From assembly GCA_008360975.2 (NCBI GenBank), contig CM039211.1, positions 1,258,038-1,322,037 on the forward strand: a stretch of DNA of 64,000 bases, read 5' to 3'. Source of the DNA: Lichenostomus cassidix (taxonomy: Eukaryota; Chordata; Aves; Passeriformes; Meliphagidae). The position numbers were made by a program, and so were the translations under genes. Position 1 is the stretch's first letter, and every line of letters starts with the position of its first letter. Below the pieces are notes generated by a model. That model worked only from the letters and a program-made list of their open reading frames with translations. It had not been told where the DNA came from and made no database searches. This document shows positions 45,402 to 57,400 of this stretch, in pieces.

Positions 45402-48400
45402 GTGCGGCCATTCCCGGGATCCCTTTCCCCTCACCGCGCCGCCACCCCCGGGACGCGGCCGTGCGGAGGGATGCGGGGATCTGTGCCCTCGGCCCCGGGA
45501 AAGGGAGGGATAGAGCCCTCCGGGGGAGGTGGCCGGAGCTTCCCTGAGGGGTTGGGGCCGCGGGGGTGATGCGGTGCCCGGCCGGGGTGGTTTTGGGGGA
45601 TTCGGCGGGGGGATTCGGGGCTGAGGAGGGACCCGTTTTGCTCGGGATGCTGCTGGGAGAGAGTGACTTCCCATCGCCGAAGGAAAGGGGCTGCCGTGGC
45701 CGAACCTCCGGCGGAAGGACTTTTCCCCCTTGTTTTTGAGGAGAACGCCCCGGAGGTGGGAGGGGGAATAGCTCGGGAGATGGGAAGGGGGAATAGCTCT
45801 GGGGTGGAAAGGGGGATATCCCGGGGAAACAGCTCGGGAGGTGGAAAGGGGAAATAGCCCGGGAGGCGGGAGGGGGAATAAACAGCTCGCGTAGTGGTGG
45901 GGAGGAGAGGAGCGCTGTAGGAAGCGAAAGTATTTCCTTTCGGGAAGCGGGGTGTCCTGGGTTAGCTGGTCGGTGGGGCACAGATCGCTGCTGGTTTATA
46001 ATAGGAGTACTGGGAAAGGGATAATGCGAAAGCTGGGGTTTGGGGTATAGCAGAGGGAAAACGCGGTGGTCCTTCCCATCCTTGGATGGATTCCCGCCGG
46101 GAGGAGAGCGGTGGGAGAGCTGTGGGGCTTTTCTGCTGGAGAGGGGCTGGGGTTTGCTCCCAGGTGCATCTCTGTGTGCTGTGGAGGTGGCAGAGCCCGG
46201 GGAGGGTTTATTGTTTGGCCTCACGGGGCGAGCTGCAGTGATTAATCAGTCTGCACTTAACAGGGGAGGGAGTGCGGGAGAGACTCTGCTGACCTCGCTG
46301 GAGCCAGCGTTGGGGTGTACGGTGGGGTTCCCGGCAGCCTTATTGCCCCTCTCTGGTGCCTTTGTGTGTGTCTGGTGATGCTGCGAGTGAGGAGGAGATG
46401 TGTTTTGCTTCCAGGTGAATGTTTTCTTCTGGCACCCGGGAGCCCGCTGGAAAATCCTCGGGGAAATGCAGCGTTCTGAGATGAGAGGAAGGGCCTTAAG
46501 TGAGCTGGCAGGGTTGGAAGTTGCCTTGTCACTTGCCTGAGCGGGGATGGTCACTCTGATAGCCAAGTCCAGACACACTTGTGGCCTTGGTTTGAAAAAT
46601 CTGGGGAGGCTGGCAGCTGAAGTGTTGTCTGCAGCAACCTTTAATGTGACAGGTGGGCAGTGAAGCTCTAGAAAGTTTGGAACATTTTATCTGCTTTCAT
46701 GAAGTCTGTCAGTTTACCCTCTTCTGTCTTTAGAAAAATAAAGGATGACAGCTTAAGTTGGAGTAAGAGCTCATTTAGGTTACCATTGTGACTGACAGAC
46801 ATGGCAAATGCCTAGGAAAAGCATGGGTCACAAACCTTCAAATATTTAAATCTTAAGTCTTTGCTGTCACTGAGAGAAGCTCTCTTTCTTTTTTTTTTCT
46901 TTTTTTTTTTTTTTACTTGCTCTCTGCATTCAGTAAGGTCCTGGGAAGTAAGTTCAAGGAGAGGGCTGAAGGAATGTAGCCAGTCAAAGCCCTCACCAGT
47001 TTATGAGACAGCAGAATGCAATGACTACAAGTTGGATTGTGGGAAATGAGACTGCACCCTCTGTTTATAAATGTAGCTGCTACAGTAGCTCAAAATAAAA
47101 ATGCTCCTCATGAGCATAATACTTCGGATTTTGGCCAGGAATTGGTGCTAAGACAGAGGAAATTAGGGTAGAATTTAAGGAGAACTTTGTTTCAAAAAGA
47201 GCAGGGTAAAGGCTTGATCTTTATATTAGCAGTGGAAGTGAAAAATGTGTTTAAATTTCTTTGGCACACTTTTTAGAAAATGGTGAAGAAATCACTGCTG
47301 GAAATGTTAAAAATCGTAGAACTTAGTAAAGAGAGGAACACTTTTGAGCCTTCAGTTACAAACTGGATCTTAAAATCAGAAAACGCTTTGAAATGTGCTG
47401 TGTTGAGCAAGTGTCTCACAAGTATCTGCTCAGAAGTTCTCAGATCATTTTTTTTGAAATTTACAAATTTTAGCTAAGTGCGCTGGTTTCTTAGATTCAT
47501 TTCCTAACGCCTTGAAAGGTGTTTCTTGGAGTTTGGGAAACATTGCTTTTAGTCTCTGGACCATGTGTACGTTTCTCAGAGGTAGGTTTGTTTACTTGGA
47601 GCTCTGCCCCATGCTATGACAAGGCCAAAAATCATGGAGCTGTGACAGGCCCAGGAAACCTGTTGCTCTGAAGTTGGGTTCTGGTTCTGTAAAATTGATT
47701 TTCTGTTTCTGGCAATTTCTCCCCTTACTCTCAGCTCCAGATTAACGTGGAGAGGCTTGGTGTTACTGGGTGAGGTAGCATTCTGATAAGACTTAATGCT
47801 TGTAACTGAGAGCTGCCATCAGTACTGAGGAATATTTAAAGCCAGCCTCCACTGAGAATTTGAAGGGACACACTTCTGAATAACTAATTAGCCCTGCTAA
47901 TTAGCTTTTTGCAGAAGAAACTGGTCTTTTTTTTCCTCCTGTTAAATCACACAGTTGAATTTTAAATTTCACACTTCAGTAGTGTGACTCTAGTTTTGGT
48001 TTAGTTGTGTTTTAAAACATTGGCCAACTGAGTATTTTGAATGAGTAAAAACTACAGATGAAGCTATCTTGCTTGCCAAAGCACTAGGTGAGGACTGTCA
48101 GATATTCTGACTACAGGAGATGAAAAGATTTAGCCTCAGGCCCTGTTATTGGAGAAGGCTTGTTATCAAATGGAGAAATTTTTGCAGTCCTGGCTGTTTT
48201 TCGTTAAGTTTTGTGTTTCACTAATTGAGCTCCGCAGAGGGTTGGATTTACCCATTGTGGGCATTCTGCTGCTCCAAGTGGGGCCACTCAGGGCTTGAGC
48301 ATTCACACTTAACCACGGTAAATGAAAGCGTGTATCCATCTGCACAAGCTGCTGCTTCTTTTTGTTGACTGTCTGTGAGAAAGTAAATATGTTAAACATC

Positions 48401-51400
48401 GTGTTAGGAGCAAATAATAAGCGCTGTCTGACACTGATGCAGACCTGTGTGGCCACATCTCTTGTCTGAGGTGGCAGTGCTGACACTGTAGGCTGACAAT
48501 ATAGCACTTCTGTTGTAGTTATCACTATGTAGACATGAAACAGGCTTTAAAAATCTTCAACAAACATTCTTAACTTTGAAAGTGAAACACCAGCCAAAAG
48601 TAAGTCTGTCCCGTTTTGTTTTCAGCTCCCCCTGCGCTGTTAACCTAAAAACCTGATTGTCAAAATGCAGAGAAGTGCAAGGAATATCCAGGATGTCAGC
48701 ACTCTTTTGGCTGCAGTCTGTGTGTCACATAATATGGGCTTTCACATTTCACTGTTCCACCACAGCCCTTGAACACCCAGGGAAAGCCAGCTTGTTTAAC
48801 ACCATGTCAGCAGAACGTTCAGTTGTGGAAGTCTGAGCTTCTGTGTGTTCTGGTGTGTCCTTAGCATGTGTGTGCTTTGTTGTTAAATGTGTTTATGGGG
48901 ATTTTTGGACGCCAATCCAGTGTCAGAAGAATTAACTTTACAACAGTTCCGCAAGTATGAGAGACTCTTGCTGAGTGAAATGGTAAAAGCTGACTTTAGT
49001 GCTTGTGACCTGGGAGTGAGTGTAAATATACTCTTGACAACCTCCTTCCTACATTTGTTTCAGTGCAGGTTAATCCTACAGCAGTTGTGGGTAGGATGAT
49101 TGTTTTTGTATTTCTCTGGGAGTTTATAATTTTAGTGGTTAGAGGAAAAGTGCTCAGTTAAAAATTCAGAAGTACTCTTCTAGGTTAAAGATAATTTTCT
49201 GTTTCAAGGCCTGGTATTTTTCTGTAATTCTCTTTGGATTTTACAGTAGGTATCTTTCTCCTGTTTTAGAGGATTGTTTTGTTGTTTTTGCCTCTCTTTA
49301 GTGTTTTGTTGTTGACTGTGTGTGTACTTGCACAGTCTGAGGAGGTGTGAATTCAAATGCCTTGTACTTGCTGCTTCTGATTTGATACATGACTCTGCAA
49401 AATTGTAACTTTAGCGATCACTAGAATAAGAGTATCTGCATTTTTTCCCCATTATTTTCATACTTTCTTTACAGACTGTAGCATTTTCGAAGTGTGGTCT
49501 GTTACAGATCATGTTTTTTTTGAGTAACTGCCTGGCGGTTTTTCTGCTACTGTTTTGGGGGCTTTTTTGCAACTGTTTTTCTTCAGTAGATAGTCCTTTT
49601 CTGTTTCCTGGCTAGAGCTAGGATTTTCAAGCAAGGAATTTTTTCTGATTCTTAACTGAAGAAGGCTAGGCTTTCCCATATTCAGGAATATTTTCCTGAA
49701 ATTCTAGTGAGTGTTTTAATCTAATTTCCAAAGAAATTCAGGCAGGGTGACACTTTTTTTTTTTCATTTAATAAAAGAAAGGATAAGATAGCATAAATTA
49801 CTTAATACAGTTAAATTATAATTCATATTGGAATGTGTTTTTACATGTAACCAGTTTTTCAAATGCATTGGCTCTGCCCATAATATTTCAACTATTTTAT
49901 TGAGAATGTTCTTACCCAGTTAGCTGTCAGCAAAGACATGTTAGCTTTGTGTTTTTCATAATTTGGCAGTATTACGTGCTGTATGTCTCAACAATCTAAA
50001 CTTTCTTGCACCATTGTTCCCAAGGTGGCCAGTCCACTAAGTTAAATATAGAGATTGTACACACTTAAGGGTAGTTCTGTACAATATTTAAAGTCTATTT
50101 TGCAGGTATGATTGGAAAGCAAGGATATCTGTCCTTGATATGGATAAAAACAGGCTGGAGGGTGTTCCCTTTGAAACTTGGTGTAAGTGGAGAGTACATT
50201 TTAATTAAAAAGAATAATATGATCAGATGATCCTGCTGCAGTCTAGAGTCCCATTGCTGCCCCTTGTGCGTAGATGGCTGTGTTTACTGACAAACCTTTT
50301 GAAAATATTTCTTCCTGAAACACAGGAGGGGTTATCTATAGGTGTAAGGTAGGGTGGAGTAAACTTACAGCACTAAAACATGCAGCTGGCAGTGTCTTCT
50401 CCCAGCGAGGTTTCTGTCTCTGGTCACAGTTCCTTTGGGTGTAGTGGGCTCAGTGAAACGAATCACTCTTTATTTCACAGAGCTAGGTGGTGTGCAGTGT
50501 GTCTTACCTAGTGCCTGTGAGGATGGCTGTCCTCTGCATGCTGCCCTGCAGGGAGCACCAAAGGAACGGGAAAAGGAGAAGGAAAGGCTTGCTTGCTCTG
50601 AGCACACGGAGTGTTGTCTACACACTGACTCTGGTTCTCCCTCTCTTTGTCTTTCCCTGTGTTTTTGTGTCACAGGCACCCCTGCAACTGGCTGGTCAGT
50701 ATGCGGTGCTGGAAAAGAGGTTTTTAAGTGTCTTTTTAGAGTTAATTGAAATGGCTTGTCAGTTTTCTTCATGCTCAAGCCACTGTGTCACTTTCACACT
50801 TTGTAAATCGGTTTGTGGGGAATATGCCTGTTGTAAAAATTCTCTGTGTGAAGCTACAGGAGGGTTTTTTGTGCCAATCAACATGACCGTGCAAGAGTCA
50901 TCCCTCTGAATGTAAGCTTTCTCCTTAAAACAAGCCTTTGTGGCTTCACAGGCTTGACTGTCCATCTTTCTGCTTTTCTTCAAGCTTCAGATAGCTGACA
51001 GCTCTGCTTTAGGTTGAAATCTGTGTCTTCCTGTGTTAGTACAAAGCTGTGTGTAGTCACTGGTTTACATCAGAAAACTGGCCCTGGTGTCTCCTTTTCA
51101 GGCACGACTGAGATCAGTTTTGAAAAGCTGGGCAGAAGTGTGTGGAGGCCTGGAGGCCAGCTTTGAGATCAGAAATTAATTCTGTTGATCTCTGGGCAGT
51201 GCCATAACGACAACTACTGGACTTAGAAATTTCACCTGCCTGTAGATGAACTCAATTTTGTAGAGGAAATTAGAGAGGCAGAGGTAATTGCCTTGAAAGT
51301 AAATGTCAGGGCTAAATGTGGGTTTTTACCTTGCCAATTCCAGTCTAATTTTCTTCTGAGAATGCTGCTTCTTTCTTTGCATGCAAACTTCAGCACAGTA

Positions 51401-54400
51401 AATACAGCAAGTAAATACAGGAGTTTATGAATGCTTTATCCTGTCTGTTTTTAAATGTTGGAGTAATTCTAGATGCCTTGTTTATTTCAGTACAGCTGTT
51501 TTTTTTTTTTTTCAGGCACTTACTAAGCATGTAAACCTGACTGGATTCACAATGCTTTTCCTCTCCTGTGGTTCTTCCCAATTACTGTATCTGTTATGCC
51601 TTTGAGGCCTGAAGTAGGGCAGTGATCTGTTCATGTAACCACCATGACTGTCTCCTGACTAAATATGAGTGTCCTGTTTAGAAAGACAATATAAGAGAAC
51701 ACTATAAATGGAGTTTTGTGCCAGGAAAACCTGCTTTCACAATCTGTAGAAAGAAGCAGCTGGAGCCAAATGTGTTCTTACCAGCAGAAGTACTGTAAAG
51801 CATTGACTTACGTGCTTAGTAGTTTCTTATCCTCTGGGAGTTTTCAGTAGTAGGCACAATATTTGTCATTAATCAGTTGCTGATCATGGAGTTTGGTTAA
51901 GGGTAGTAAAACCTGTTGCACTGGTCAGTTTGTTGCTTCATTAGCAGGTTTATTGTCTGACATAGCTGCATTGTCCTCGCCTGACTTTGAGCAGTGTCTG
52001 TATAGCAGTATAATGTGTGGTAAATATTTTTGCAAGGGCAGTGGGAGGAGAAAACTCAGGAATATTAAGCCTAAATCCTCAACAAGTTTTCAGACAAAGA
52101 TATCCTCCCTCAAGGAGGAAGAGACAAACAAAGCCCTTTCGAGTGACAGCTTTTGTCTTTGTCTAATTGTGATTTTTCCCAAAGTCTGGGAGAAATCTGT
52201 TAACCTACTACAGAAAAAGGTGAAGAGTTGTGGAGAATTACAAGGTAGATTACAAAACCCCAAACCCTCTATGCAGCATTTCTTCTCAAAGACAAGCAGT
52301 TCAGCAGTAGGTAGGTTGGTAGGGAATGCCTTTCAGAGCTGGTCTTGGGATCCATCTCTTCATAATCCCTTTATTCATTTGATGAGGATTTGAGTACAAA
52401 TCAATAGAAGCATGATGGCATTGACAAACACAAAGTTTAACATTAGTATCTGGCTGCCTAATTGAGGGTCAAGCTTTGGTAAATGGCTCTCAAATGAGCA
52501 GCATAGATTAATTGGAGTTGGGTTCATTAAAAGATGAAGCCCTGAAGATCATAGATCCTGAAATGTCCAGGGAGAGTAGTGATGCTACTCTAAGAGTGTG
52601 CTGGCCAGCTGTTCCCAAGGGGAATAAATTTCTACCTTAGAAAGAGATGCCTGGAGCCTGTGGAAAACTGTGACTCTGACATGAAAGGAGGCTGAAGAGA
52701 CCTGCATAGCTTAGCTCACAAGTTTTGATAAAGTTGTATAAATGTTTTACACTGGTAAGCACCGTGGGATGTGGGAAGGCTACTCATGCTTGAATTATAA
52801 CATCAGTATAAGGGCAAATCAGTATTAATAGTCTGTGAATTAATTTGGGCTGGAAATTTGGAAAAGGTTTCCAACATCAGGGTAAACTTTGTAGCAGCCT
52901 CATGGCAGAAGTAGCAACAACCTTGTCTTTAAGTGCATCAGATTCCTGATGAAGGTTGTGGTGTGGAAGGTGGGTTTGCAGCTTGATGTCAGAAGATACC
53001 CTTTCCAGTTTAGCATTCAGTTTCTCCCAGCATCTCAAGAAATTCAGCAGTTTGTCTTGCCTATGTAATTATACATTAAAACTGATGAAATCACACTGTT
53101 CATTTTAGGATTTATGAAATGAGTCCATGAATAAACTGACTATTTTTGCCTCTTCTGTGTTAGCATTTATATGAGGTAGGAGTAATGAAAATCGGTGTGT
53201 GAGAGGGAAGGGGGAGGGTGTTTAATCAATGGGAGCTGCTTGCCTGGATGGAGCCCAGCATGCCTTGCTTGCTTAGCTGGCAAAAAGTGACTGCAAGGAA
53301 CAACTGTGAAACTCAGCACTGGTGATTTCATGAAACCCTTTTTTAGGATGCCCATCTGGGATGCAGTTGATGACGGGTATTTCTTTGGAAGACCTCAGTT
53401 TTTCAGTTAGGAGCCAATCAGCTCTAGCTCTTTATTAAACAGATTGCATGGCATATATTCTTGAGGACATTGTGTTCAGTTTCTGAACAGTAGGGAGAGT
53501 TTCCTGTCTAAATTCATAGGGGACAAAAGAAAATTATCTTGCCTTGTAAGTGTGCTGTTTCTGAATCTTTAGGGTAAGGTGTTTGTAGATGAATTGATGC
53601 TCCTTCTTAAAGGTATTGCCATAAAGTACAGGCTCCATTTATTGTGCTGTGAAATTTTATAAGGGCAGAGATGAAATGGGATTTGGTGGGGACTGAAATA
53701 CATTTTGAACTCTAATCAGGTTGACTAAAGCTAGGAAGCCTGAAGGTTTGGTTTATGGATCAGTATTTATGAGAAAAATGCGTCATAGTCTATGGATAAT
53801 ATCTCAGTTTGACAGATCAATGTGTTGTGTGTGTTTCCCCAAAATTAATTTTCACTTAATAACCATGAACCAGTGGTGGTGCTGAAGTCTAGGTTCTCAG
53901 CAACCTAATTTGCTGGAGGCAAAGTTTGGTGTTGCTTTTTTGCAGCAGTTCACAGCACCAGCAGCTGGAAGATGCAGCTATCTTTCTCAAGAGCATTGAG
54001 ATGGCTTCTCCCCCCCCCTTTGTTTTTTTAAAATTCCTCCCTGAAAATGAAACATCTATGGTTTAAATCTAAATGAAGGTGGATCAGACTACTGTCTGTC
54101 TTACAGGTTGTTGCACCATCATGTATTTTCTTCTATTAGCAGAATTAATGGCACAGTTATTTCTCACTGAAGACTATGTCTTCAGTCACTCCAGTTAGAG
54201 CTGCGAGAGGAAATTCTATGCCACTGGAATGTTGCTGCTAAAATCGATGTATCTGATCTTATCTATTCCTTTTTTAATTCTAAGAATTAGTATTATATCC
54301 TGTGCAAATGATGCGTTTCTGGCCTCCTAGGTTAGGCAGTGATGAAAGCAAAAAGAACAGGCAAGCACTTTTTATTTTATCTTGAGTGTTTTTTGAACTC

Positions 54401-57400
54401 CTGTCTCTAACAGGAGAATGATGCAGTCTGCAGCTGACTGCATTTTCTTACAGATTAAAGCCTAGTGGTTAAGAGTTGGTTTAAGTCTTTGTTCCTTTGA
54501 ATAGGATGTGATGTGATCAGTTCATTGTATTCATTGAGGTATGACAGATTCCGTTATCTAAATCACTATTCTTTATAAGGCAGTAAAGCAATGCTCCGAA
54601 ATGTTCTCAAATGTAATCAGGAAATTATTTGACTATCTGGTGTATTATCAGTTTTAAAGGAGCAACTTGAATAACATTACAGAATTTTTAATTAGTAATT
54701 TGGAGTTCATGATGTGTTACTATCAGTCACCACAGCACATTGGATATCTTTGGATAGCAAAAGTTCACAGTAGAGTGAATGTCCACTTAAATGAGAGACC
54801 TACATAAATGATCTTTCCCTTTGCAAGTGGTAGAGTGCCTCTGGACATAGGAAAATACTGTAAATTGGCTCAGTTACGTTAAGCTCAAATTTGTTCTAGA
54901 TTTTTGTAAGCTGTCAGCCAGAGAACTGAAGTAATTTGTGTTCCAAATTAGCGTATAATCTGTTCTTAAACTGATTGATGTACATGACAAGAATACAGGC
55001 AGAGAATAAAGACGAGCATTGAAAACTGTAACGGCCTTTTCTCCTCAGGATTTCCAGTCTTTTCAAGAATTAAGAAGTTAATCATGGCCCCTGTATTGGC
55101 AAGCTTTAGCCAAAGATTGTTCTTTAGTACATGTACTTTGCTCTTATGTTCAGGACCACCATGGTTCTGTAACTCCATGGTGGTATTTGCATTGATAACT
55201 ACTTCACTGAGGCAATAAATACCAAACTCCTTCCATGGAGTCCAATTACTGCATAGTAATTAGTATATGTCTTTAGTCTGTCCTGATCTTGGACCACCAC
55301 CATAATAAAAATTATGTTGGTGTTAGGATCCAGAGAGGGTTTTTGGATTGTGGAAGGGGTTTGTGCAGCTGAAGCACAGTCTCCTGAGTGTCCAAGAAGG
55401 CTGAAACTGCCTGTGGCTGCCGAGTCAGTTTTCCCAGGTGTAATCCTGTGGACCATGGGGCTTCATGCTCTTTGTGGTCCTCAGCACATGAAAGATGTGG
55501 ACCTGTTAGAGTTGGTCTACAGGAGGCCATGAAGATATTCAGAGGGTGTAGCACTTCTCCTGGGGAGACAAGCTGAGAGACCTGGGGTTGTTCAGGCTGG
55601 AGAAGAAAAGGCCCTGGGAAGACCTTGGAGAACCTTCTAGTGCTTATAAGAAAGATGGGGGCAGACTTTTTAGCAGACCTGTCACAGTAGGACAAGGGAT
55701 AAAGGTTTTAAATGAAAAGAGGGTAGATTTAGAGTAGATGTAAGGAAGAGATTCTGTACAGTGAGGATGATTAAATGCTGGAACAGAGTCCCCGAGAAGG
55801 TTTTTTTTTCTCGTTTCCCTTGGCCCCATGGTGTGAATGGAAGTTTGCCTGTGTCTGGAGATGAATGCCACATGCCAAAGGGATGGAAGCACAGTCCTGT
55901 TAGTTGGAGACTTATAGAAGGGGGAACATTTTGGGAGGTTTTGGAAGAAGGCAGTGCCTCAGGTCACTTGTGGTACATCAATCACATCACAGTAATAATA
56001 AGGGGAAATGCTGCATGCAGGTGGTCAGCAAAGGCAAATGAATTGCTGGATCCTCCTACAGTAAATATCTTAACTCCTTTCCATGGATCCAATTATTGTG
56101 TAGTAAATCAACATGTGTGTTCAGTGTGTCCTGACCTAGACTTTTAGCTGTTCAAACATTTATGTTTGAGAGAACACATCTTGCTTTTGTTCCTTGTGGG
56201 AAAAAGACTGTTGTCTGGAATACAACAATAGAAAACAAAGAAGACAAAGTAGACATTTGAATACTGTAGCTTGATTGAACCAGCGGACTTGAAACAAGTT
56301 TTAATTTTCTCCCTCAAAATAAATTGTACCTGTTAGTCACATTGTAATATTTGTTACAAATTGCGACAAACATGGTATCTGCGTATAAAAGAAGTAGCAT
56401 GGAGTCATTATCTTTGAGTGATTGGTACAAGTGCACAAATATAAGAATAGGTAATCAAGAGTGTTAAAAAGTAGACTTTTGGAAACATAACAGGCTTTTA
56501 ATATGATTCAGGGGATTAATTTGCCCTAGTGCATGCAAAACTTTACCTGAGCATGAAGTTGTGGAAAGTATTAGACAGTATTGTTGTTAAAGTTCAGGGA
56601 AAAACTCCTTGGTGGTTTATCTGTAGTCGGTAGCAAGGTAAGTGACTTCCATCCTTAATAATAGGGGAGGAATTAACAAGTTAGATTTTTAATTTTCAAG
56701 AAAACACACTTTAAAAAGAAATACAAATCCAAGGATAGGACAGAATTCTGTAAAATAAGTGCATGAGAATGATGATGCTTTCAGCAAATTATTCTTAAAG
56801 CCAGAGATGGTTTGACCATCCTCAGTGCTTAAGGATGCTCTTAGTTTTACTGTGGAAAAGCAACTGCCTGGTTGGAGACAGATTCCAAAGCATTTGGTGG
56901 GTGCTGGGATGGCATGCATGATACAAATACCAAAAGCATACTTTCTTCCTCTGCTGGGAAAAAAGAGCTGGCTCCCTATTTTGGTTTAGTTCCACAGAGG
57001 GAAGCAATATGTTGCGTTCTGTATCCTTGCAGAGTTCTATGAAAAAGGCTTTTTGAATATTCAGGAATGGAAAAACCTTTAGAAGGTGGTGTTAGCTTGT
57101 AGTAATAAGCCCATAACAGATTGATTGTCTTGGTTTTTTGTCTATTGGGAGTGTCTGTAAGAAAGCAAGAAGAATGACTGTGTGTGCAGGTAGTTTGTCT
57201 TAAAACTTGACTTCAGATGTGTCAGGAATGTACAGGATTGCTTTTACAGGAGCTTGCTTTGCCTCTTCAGGGTAGCATTATGGAGTCTTTCTGGAGAATT
57301 CTGAGAGCATTCTGATACATGAAAACTAAAAGTGCCACATGAGCTCTTGCACATGGTGCTGGGGAAGTGTGGATGATGTATCAGTGGTCCATGCAAGCAA

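Larger units (their letters stand above)
44930..46000. promoter_or_regulatory. RAD23B: RAD23B CpG-island promoter
   Basis: G+C and CpG content rise sharply from about 44,930, peak between 45,120 and 45,640, and tail off through about 46,000. The island covers the 5' flank, exon 1 and the start of intron 1, as expected for a housekeeping gene. No TATA box is visible upstream of the start codon. A GC-box-like CCGCCCGCCC lies at 45,151-45,160, followed by two NRF1-type palindromes. Pyrimidine-rich, ETS-like words (CTCTTCCTCCTCC, CCTCTTCCCGG) occupy 45,246-45,292. The transcription start cannot be placed exactly from sequence; somewhere in 45,150-45,300 is most likely. Confidence 0.9.

Noticed and set aside
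44626..46224. Minus-strand frames of 233, 238 and 293 codons across the CpG island
   Set aside because: They are shadows of stop-poor GC-rich DNA opposite the RAD23B promoter and exon 1, rich in Arg, Gly, Pro and Ser, with no conserved domain.
51893..52393. 166-codon plus-strand frame in RAD23B intron 1 as an alternative exon or nested gene
   Set aside because: The peptide matches nothing known, there are no convincing flanking splice sites in phase with exon 1 or 2, and the length can arise by chance in a 12.6-kb intron.
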